A DNA stretch of 8,585 nt, taken from Caldifarciminota bacterium (GTDB lineage: Bacteria > Hydrothermota > UBA3072 > WFRC01). A program made the position numbers and the translations under genes. The stretch's first letter is position 1, and the number at the start of each line of letters is the position of its first letter. The stretch spans positions 1-8,585 of the forward strand of contig WFRC01000290.1 of NCBI GenBank assembly GCA_015486685.1. Direction: 5' to 3'. The notes under the pieces were generated by a model, which was given only the letters and a program-made list of their open reading frames with translations, searched no databases and had not been told where the DNA came from. Positions 6,704 to 8,585 of the stretch are shown here, piece by piece.

Positions 6704-6783
6704 AAAAAGATATTGGCAAATGTAGGGGTAGGCCTATGTATATGTATTTGCCCGACAGAGAAGGTTTTCCAAATCCCGATAAT
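6704..6783 (+). repeat. Decayed relative of the 48-bp repeat
   Basis: AAAAAGATATT (6704-6714) and a following TGTAGG match the lead-in of copy 2. GGTTTTCCAAATCCCGAT (6763-6780) matches the GGATTTCCTAATCCCGAT core. About 35 extra bases separate the two parts. Read as a third, diverged or composite copy. Confidence 0.5.
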
Positions 6784-6814
6784 ATATTTGATATTGTTGC
6801 GTCGTTTTTAACAT

Positions 6815-6849
6815 TTCACGCTTCACAATTTATGTTTTACGATTTTAAT
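6815..6849. repeat. 7-bp tandem array, consensus TTCACGC/TTTACGA
   Basis: Five degenerate 7-bp units starting TTCACGC, TTCACAA and including TTTACGA. It belongs to the same word family as the arrays at 1413-1447 and 1499-1526, more than 5 kb away. Confidence 0.6.
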
Positions 6850-6893
6850 GATGTCAAAAAAATGATAATTGATAATGACTGACCCCAATGAAT

Positions 6894-6935
6894 TAAAAGG
6901 TAAAAGGTTAAATGTTAAAGGTAAAAAATTAAAGA
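6894..6935. repeat. 7-bp tandem array, consensus TTAAAGG
   Basis: Six units of the TAAAAGG / TTAAATG type. It is the purine-rich arm of an imperfect inverted pair with 6977-7052. Confidence 0.75.
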
Positions 6936-6976
6936 AAAAGCCTCCCTATTCCCATTTACATTTTTTAGCCTGCAAT

Positions 6977-7052
6977 TTTCAACCTTTAACTTTCAACTTT
7001 CAACAGTTCTTTCTCCCTTTTAACCTTCAACCTTTAACTTTCAACTTTTAAC
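6977..7052. repeat. Two 7-bp tandem arrays, consensus TTTCAAC
   Basis: Four units at 6977-7004 and five at 7018-7052, mostly TTTCAAC, CTTTAAC or TTTTAAC, separated by 13 unrelated bases. The complement (GTTGAAA, GTTAAAG) is the word family seen at 5324 and 6894. Confidence 0.8.
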
Positions 7053-7058
7053 GCTCTT

Positions 7059-7100
7059 TTCTACTTCTCACTTCTTAGTTCCCACTTATTACTTATTATA
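7059..7100. repeat. 7-bp tandem array, consensus TYYYACT
   Basis: Six units such as TTCTACT and TCTCACT, ending TATTACT and TATTATA, with no indels. It lies just downstream of the phoU-like stop codon. Confidence 0.7.
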
Positions 7101-7142
7101 CCCTATCCATCCCCTAATTTATTCTTACTATTACCATATTTT

Positions 7143-7790
7143 TTATTCTTCCGGTTTATATCCCAATCTATGAAATGGATTTACGATACTGGATGCAATA
7201 TTTTTTAGATGTGCACCCACTCTTTTAAGATACCTTATGAGAAGTGCATATATGATACCCTCTTTTACTGTTATATCTCCGTCCTGAATCATCTTTTCAA
7301 GCATTTCCTGACATTCGGTAGCAAATAATGCCTGCTCTTCCATTATGCCCTTCGCAATATCAGGGTCACATTTAACATAGGATTGGATTGTATTCTCAAA
7401 CATCTTCAGGGTTTTTTCTTTACCTTCCTGAATAAAATCAATGTATTCCCCTTTTAGTGGTTCTGAATATAGGTAAGCGAGTTCCATCAAATTCTTGGCG
7501 TAATCGCCTATCCTTTCAATATCTGTAACGATAATAATCAGGACAAGACTTGCTACAAGGTCTTTGCCAGGATTTAGAGCAAGGTGCTCAAGCATCTTTT
7601 TCCTCACATCTATTTGCTTCGCATTTAATTCCCTATCTCTCTGGTAAATATCCTCCTTTACACTTTTCTGGTCAACAATCACACTTATACCATCTATGAA
7701 CATATGTTGTGCGAGAAGAAGCATATCTACAACTTCCTTTGTTGCAAGTTTCATAATTCTTGATGTTTGCCACAAATCATCTATTATCAT
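7143..7790 (-). CDS. PhoU-like protein linked to a Na+/phosphate cotransporter
   Basis: PhoU-family helical protein of 215 residues, the normal length for a two-bundle PhoU. PhoU proteins bind metal on conserved acidic motifs and act as negative regulators of phosphate uptake. Here the partner is probably the adjacent SLC34-type transporter rather than the Pst ABC system. The first bundle carries the classic motif TDIERIGDYAKN (89-100; Asp90, Glu92, Asp96). The matching motif in the second bundle is altered: YLKRVGAHLKNIA (187-199) has Lys189 and Ala193 where Glu and Asp are usual. Many NptA-type transporters carry this domain fused at their C-terminus; here it is a separate gene starting 3 bp after the transporter stop codon. 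Its Shine-Dalgarno site overlaps that stop. It has no membrane segment. Regulation of transport is inferred from context. Confidence 0.85.
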   Translation of the reverse strand: MIIDDLWQTSRIMKLATKEVVDMLLLAQHMFIDGISVIVDQKSVKEDIYQRDRELNAKQIDVRKKMLEHLALNPGKDLVASLVLIIIVTDIERIGDYAKNLMELAYLYSEPLKGEYIDFIQEGKEKTLKMFENTIQSYVKCDPDIAKGIMEEQALFATECQEMLEKMIQDGDITVKEGIIYALLIRYLKRVGAHLKNIASSIVNPFHRLGYKPEE

Positions 7791-7793
7791 AGT

Positions 7794-8585
7794 TTACCTC
7801 CTTGAAAGAAATATTGTTAATAAAGGAATAAGAAAAAATATAACAAAAATATATACAACCGCAAGATATTTTTTCTCAGCCACCAGATGCCCAAATTTTC
7901 GTGCAAGTGTTATAGGAACAATCTTTAAGGGATACCATACAAATATGCCAAATATATTAAATGTTAGATGACAAAATGCTACCTGAACACTTGCAAGTGA
8001 ACCTGTAACAAGTGATGCCATAAGAGCTGTTAATGTGGTGCCCACATTTGCACCCAATGTATAAGGAAAAATCCTCCTTACATCCAACAACCCTGCACCT
8101 GCGAGTGGTACCACAATAGAGGTGGTAACAGAACTTGATTGGACTATGGATGTAAGTAAAAGACCTATCAGAAATGCATATCCATCATTTTTGAAAAGAT
8201 ATTTATCAATGATAAGTTCGAATTTTTCAGTAGCAAATTTTCTTATTATATCAACAAATAATTTTAATGCGTATACAATAATAACAAATGCAATAATTAA
8301 TAAGATTACATAGTGCTTGTGTGTAATAAATAAGAATAGTTTAACCCCCGGTTCAACAACCATTTTAAGAGGGCTGTGGAATGTTGCGCCAACCCTACCA
8401 CCACTGAAAATTTTGGTAAGCAAAAATGAGGTTTTTTGAATAGGGTGAAACATAAGTTCCAGAGGGAAAAATACCAGCACAGATAGGATATTGAAAAAAT
8501 CGTGGACAACTGCTGAAGGGAATGCCCTTGCAAATTCAACCTTTCTTGTAATATGTGTAAATGAAACTAATACATTCGTTATAGA
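7794..8585 (-). CDS. Na+/phosphate cotransporter, NptA/SLC34 type, N-terminus missing
   Basis: Inner-membrane sodium-driven phosphate importer (Na_Pi_cotrans family). The frame is open to the right edge of the window. The 35 codons before an internal GTG at 8480 read as family sequence, including A-R-A-F-P-S-A-V-V-H-D-F-F-N, so the GTG is not the start. The visible 264 residues are the C-terminal part of the transporter. Numbering from the edge: V-V-H-D-F-F-N at about 26-32, a membrane segment near 83-107, the second-repeat signature QSSSVTTS at 149-156, GANVGTT at 178-184, HLTFNIFGI at 206-214, and a last membrane segment at about 243-260. QSSS and GANVGTT are hallmark substrate-binding elements of SLC34 transporters. 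It ends in Arg-Arg with no fused PhoU domain; that role passes to the next gene. Confidence 0.92.
   Translation of the reverse strand, partial: SITNVLVSFTHITRKVEFARAFPSAVVHDFFNILSVLVFFPLELMFHPIQKTSFLLTKIFSGGRVGATFHSPLKMVVEPGVKLFLFITHKHYVILLIIAFVIIVYALKLFVDIIRKFATEKFELIIDKYLFKNDGYAFLIGLLLTSIVQSSSVTTSIVVPLAGAGLLDVRRIFPYTLGANVGTTLTALMASLVTGSLASVQVAFCHLTFNIFGIFVWYPLKIVPITLARKFGHLVAEKKYLAVVYIFVIFFLIPLLTIFLSRR
7796..7802 (-). promoter_or_regulatory. Ribosome binding site of the phoU-like gene inside the transporter's 3' end
   Basis: On the minus strand AGGAGGT lies five bases before the ATG at 7790. The same bases encode the last two codons (Arg-Arg, AGG AGG) and begin the TAA stop of the transporter, so termination and initiation occur at one place. 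Confidence 0.85.

Larger units (their letters stand above)
6677..7142. other. 466-bp convergent intergenic region, repeat-rich, no gene
   Basis: Lies between the 3' ends of recA and the phoU-like gene. It holds a decayed relative of the 48-bp repeat, a CTGACCCC motif and five 7-bp arrays in both orientations. No classical hairpin-plus-T-run terminator is visible for either gene. A 60-codon open frame at 6869-7051 is read through the repeats and is not a credible gene. Confidence 0.7.

Noticed and set aside
6869..7051. 60-codon open frame on the plus strand with a repetitive QPLTFNF-like sequence
   Set aside because: It is translated from the 7-bp arrays (three units equal seven codons), has no ribosome site and has no protein-like composition.
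8306..8539. 77-codon minus-strand frame over the transporter
   Set aside because: A different frame of the transporter gene. The frame at 7794-8585 carries the conserved VVHDFFN and QSSS motifs and is open to the edge.

Overview
The window is AT-rich bacterial DNA carrying six protein genes in three blocks. LptF and LptG (lipopolysaccharide transport permease subunits) point to a Gram-negative, diderm cell. A GAF/HD-GYP sensor, an SLC34-type Na+/phosphate transporter and RecA are all chromosomal housekeeping or signalling genes. No gene fixes the phylum. The gene style, low G+C and repeat-rich intergenic DNA would fit a poorly cultivated Gram-negative lineage, but that is a guess.

Layout: (1) 3-1352, plus strand: the 3' part of a gene for a tandem GAF / HD-GYP cyclic-di-GMP phosphodiesterase, cut by the left window edge. 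(2) 1353-1606: a convergent gap filled with degenerate 7-bp tandem repeats. (3) 4938-1607, minus strand: a compact operon dgt-lptF-lptG with overlapping genes. It has no clear Shine-Dalgarno site at any start, and a promoter so close to the dgt ATG that the mRNA may be leaderless. (4) 4939-5638: a 700-bp divergent gap with several repeat types and no gene. (5) 5639-6676, plus strand: complete recA with a strong ribosome binding site. (6) 6677-7142: a second convergent gap dominated by 7-bp repeats. (7) 8585-7143, minus strand: the 3' part of a Na+/Pi cotransporter gene (cut by the right edge) followed by a gene for a separate PhoU-like protein, translationally linked to it.

The genes serve separate jobs: c-di-GMP turnover, dNTP hydrolysis, LPS export, recombination/SOS, and phosphate uptake. 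I found no defence, mobile or biosynthetic system among the coding sequences. The striking signal is in the non-coding DNA. All three intergenic regions contain arrays of different, degenerate sequences that share an exact 7-bp period. In both convergent gaps, related arrays lie in opposite orientation and could fold. A 48-bp direct repeat pair upstream of recA, with a decayed relative downstream of recA, and a pair of inverted GGGTCAG motifs add to the picture of a chromosome whose gene gaps are colonised by small repeats.
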